Below the pieces are notes generated by a model, which saw only the letters and a program-made list of their open reading frames with translations, did no database searches and was not told the origin of the DNA. The position numbers were made by a program, and so were the translations under genes. A DNA stretch of 64,000 bases from Microglena sp. YARC (taxonomy: Eukaryota; Chlorophyta; Chlorophyceae; Chlamydomonadales; Chlamydomonadaceae), in assembly GCA_022414725.1 (NCBI GenBank), contig CM039464.1, forward strand, positions 34,105,763-34,169,762. The letters run 5' to 3'. The first letter of the stretch is position 1, and each line of letters opens with the position of its first letter. Of the stretch, positions 63,647 through 64,000 are shown piece after piece.

Positions 63647-64000
63647 TGTTACACCACGATTCGGGTGTGACACGAATATACGCGCACGTAGCGCAGTACA
63701 GTCAGATATGAGAGCTTCGAGTAGTAGTTTGGGCGAGGACCTGCGGAAGGTTCCGTCACAATAGTAGGGGTCCGTCCAATGTTCCCGATCCGAGATCTAG
63801 TTGGCCGATGCAAGGTTCCGTGGGGGATATTCCTAGGGAAAGGTCCGTTTGGGAGCGACCCTTTGAGAGAATATCCAATTGGGAATATTCAAAGGAATGT
63901 TCGAGGAATGTTGTTTAGGAATATTCCGATGGGAAAAGCTATAAATAGAGTGCCTACGCCTGAGTCTTTAATTATATTCTAATTCACTTGTAACCCCGAG
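63647..64000 (+). repeat. 3' LTR, cut by the window edge
   Basis: Collinear with 59560-59912, differing by a one-base insertion near 63710 and a few substitutions. Continues beyond the window. Confidence 0.8.

Larger units (their letters stand above)
59560..64000 (+). mobile_element. LTR element without recognised gag/pol, runs past the window edge
   Basis: The sequence from TGTTACACCACGATTCGGG at 59560 recurs at 63647 and continues collinearly to the last base (over 350 bp, one 1-bp indel and few substitutions). The second copy is preceded by a polypurine tract GTGGGGGTGAG. The 3.6-kb or shorter interior has no gag, RT or integrase; it holds a minisatellite and a LINE fragment. It is best viewed as a nonautonomous LTR element (LARD-like). 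The LTR 3' border and primer-binding site are not defined. Confidence 0.75.

Overview
The window is nuclear DNA from a eukaryote: genes are split by GT-AG introns and there is no operon structure. Most of it is transposable elements and simple repeats. Ty1/copia elements dominate, and short interstitial runs of the TTTAGGG-type telomere unit occur near 6.5 and 10.8 kb. These two facts fit an alga or another plant-like lineage, but I cannot name the organism. No bacterial, plasmid or CRISPR feature was seen.

Left third (about 4.8-29.1 kb): a tandem pair of theta-class glutathione S-transferase (GST) genes on the + strand. Copy 1 (5289-16287) joins eight exons into an unbroken 230-residue enzyme. 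Copy 2 (21862-27860) has the same exon layout but carries a TAG in exon 6 and a damaged exon-4 splice donor, so it is probably a pseudogene. In both copies many exon-intron junctions lie beside tandem arrays of decayed copies of themselves: exons 2, 3, 6 and 7 and the donors of exons 4 and 6. Between the genes lies a 1.45-kb element with 18-bp inverted ends (17911-19362), itself inserted in a dispersed GC-rich repeat.

Middle (29.1-44.6 kb): a 5'-truncated minus-strand copia relic (29143-31746); a 640-bp PIF/Harbinger-type nonautonomous element with TAA duplications (32405-33044); a minus-strand fragment resembling a YqaJ-type nuclease; possible terminal exons of an unrecognised gene (34598-34665, 43855-43938); and a 71-bp minisatellite with an inverted segment that contains the most complete copia element (35835-42695, 302-bp LTRs).

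Right third (44.6-64 kb): nested insertions. A defective copia of a second family (about 44627-51384) is split by a decayed copia of the first family (44800-48909) flanked by AACGG target duplications. Next comes a PIF/Harbinger DNA transposon (51430-59202) with 22-bp perfect terminal inverted repeats and TAA duplications. It contains a fragment of a LINE with a restriction-like endonuclease and a transposase gene interrupted by a third copia copy (53287-57684). It sits inside a copy of the same GC-rich dispersed repeat. The window ends in an LTR element (59560 to the edge) with no recognised gag or pol, holding a 48-bp minisatellite and a LINE 3' fragment.

The only gene that looks intact is GST copy 1. 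Every mobile-element coding region is broken, yet LTR pairs are nearly identical in two copia elements, which suggests that defective copies were mobilised in trans.
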